DNA of 64,000 nucleotides, taken from Micromonospora sp. U21. GTDB lineage: Bacteria > Actinomycetota > Actinomycetes > Mycobacteriales > Micromonosporaceae. Below are positions 63,143 through 64,000 of the stretch, piece after piece. The stretch covers positions 186,001-250,000 of the forward strand of contig NZ_JAGPYK010000008.1 in NCBI RefSeq assembly GCF_018070045.1, given 5' to 3'. The position numbers and the translations under genes were made by a program. The notes under the pieces are model-generated. The model ran no database searches, was not told the DNA's origin, and saw only the letters and a list, made by a program, of their open reading frames with translations. The first letter of the stretch is position 1. Each line of letters starts with the position of its first letter.

Positions 63143-64000
63143 GTGGCAAAGACTGATTCGACGGGTTCCACATGGCGGTACCGGTGGGCGCGACGGCAGA
63201 ACGTTCGGCGGGTCCGCACGTTCCGCGGCGCGGAGGCGGCGTGGCGGCGACGCGACGACGAGTTGCGGCGGCTGCGCGCGCTGGCCGCTGACTTCCAGGG
63301 CTCCGCGGCCGCCGGTGCCGGCCTGCCGCTGGAGCTGGCCGGTGACGAGGTGGTGCTCTGGGCGCTGCCGGCCGCGCAGCTGGTCGAGGTGCGGCACACC
63401 ACGGTGCTGCCCGCGCCGGACCTCACGGTCGCCCCGCCGGCCGGGCCGCTGCGCCCGCGCCGCCCGGACGGCGTCCGGGTCACCGACGCCGGCATGGCGG
63501 TGATCACCAGCCGTCGGCTGGTGCTGCTCGGCGGTCGCGGCCGGCGCGACTGGGCGTACGGCAGGATGACCGGCCTGGCCCACGACCCGGCGGCGCCGGT
63601 CACCCTGATCCAGGTGCTGGACCGGCGGCGTACCTCCGGGCTGATGCTGCCCACCGACGCGGCGGCGGACTTCCGGTTCAAGCTCACCCTGGCCTTCGCC
63701 GACGCGATCGAGCAGCGTGCCTCGGTGCTCGCCCAGCTCGACGAGCTGATCGCCGAGCACGCCCAGCTCAAGCCGTTCCGGCCGGCCGTGGCCACGCCCG
63801 CGCAGGCCCGGCTCTCCACCCTGGTGCCCGGTGGGCGGCGGACCGTCGCGGTGGCCGCGGCCGTCGCGCTGCTGGTGCCGGCGGCGCTGCTGGAGTCCGA
63901 CCCGTCCGACCCGACCGGTGGCGGCGAGATCGCGGTCGCGGCCACCGCCGCGCCCACTGCCAGCGCGGTCCCGGCGCTGGTCCGCCCGGCGGCCGCACCG
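63143..64000 (+). CDS. Membrane-associated hypothetical protein, cut by window end
   Basis: From GTG 63143 (AGGAG 5 nt upstream) the frame is open for 286 codons to the window end, with no stop. Residues 1-60 are strongly basic and helical. The middle resembles a PH-like domain of the bPH type (MAVITSRRLVLLGGRGRRDWAYG). A hydrophobic segment near 234-250 (TVAVAAAVALLVPAALL) is followed by an Ala/Pro/Thr-rich stretch. The function is unknown, and the rest lies outside the window. Confidence 0.7.
   Translation, partial: MAKTDSTGSTWRYRWARRQNVRRVRTFRGAEAAWRRRDDELRRLRALAADFQGSAAAGAGLPLELAGDEVVLWALPAAQLVEVRHTTVLPAPDLTVAPPAGPLRPRRPDGVRVTDAGMAVITSRRLVLLGGRGRRDWAYGRMTGLAHDPAAPVTLIQVLDRRRTSGLMLPTDAAADFRFKLTLAFADAIEQRASVLAQLDELIAEHAQLKPFRPAVATPAQARLSTLVPGGRRTVAVAAAVALLVPAALLESDPSDPTGGGEIAVAATAAPTASAVPALVRPAAAP

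Overview
The window is high-G+C actinobacterial chromosome. The best fit is Micromonospora or a close relative in the Micromonosporaceae. Supporting signs are the mtrA-mtrB-lpqB-comF-hpf-secA order, a tmRNA next to smpB, many GTG starts, many leaderless promoters (a TANNNT box 6-8 nt before the start codon) and a tms-type operon for 10-methyl-branched fatty acids. No genus-level marker such as 16S rRNA is present, so this is inference.

1-27.7 kb is mostly conserved core. It holds the MtrAB-LpqB envelope-stress/cell-division system, a ComF-type phosphoribosyltransferase, a long ribosome-hibernation factor, two tandem genes for double-GNAT acetyltransferases, secA, an Rv3235-family gene with a BldC/AlpA-type HTH gene, P5C dehydrogenase, tryptophan 2,3-dioxygenase, a PadR regulator, prfB, ftsE-ftsX, smpB-ssrA, a lipoprotein, a benzoylformate-decarboxylase-like ThDP enzyme, a methylthioadenosine phosphorylase and YqgE.

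27.8-33.6 kb is the accessory region. A tRNA-Ala(GGC) gene has its 3' 43 bp repeated at 31056-31097. Between the two copies lie the C-terminal stump of a tyrosine integrase, an NmrA-like gene and a DUF3533/YhgE-like membrane gene (each broken by one apparent base loss), and a divergent TetR regulator with palindromic operators. This looks like the worn remnant of a small tRNA-integrated element. Next come a VapBC toxin-antitoxin pair, a solitary TnpB (IS1341-type, RuvC residues intact) with a recognisable right end/omega-RNA, and an HTH gene whose reading frame stops inside the TnpB right end.

33.8-64 kb returns to ordinary chromosome: a 40-aa zinc-free L36 paralog (rpmJ), a membrane-anchored AA10 LPMO, two divergent aldo/keto reductases plus hemerythrin, a NarL-type two-component system with a membrane protein, a MoxR ATPase-VWA pair, a GlxA-type regulator and MFS transporter, DUF427 and YbaK proteins, the tms operon, an ArsR-SRPBCC pair, a decayed M50 protease, a CHRD protein with a repeat tail, a GGDEF-EAL protein, a TipA-like regulator, an LprG-like protein, a class A beta-lactamase-fold hydrolase, an FGGY kinase and a gene cut by the window end.

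I found no convincing wholly new multi-gene system. The best leads are a shared direct-repeat element before the BldC-like gene and its Rv3235-family neighbour, the TnpB/omega-RNA locus, the decayed tRNA-Ala island, and a pair of long palindromes at 44.7 and 61.3 kb.
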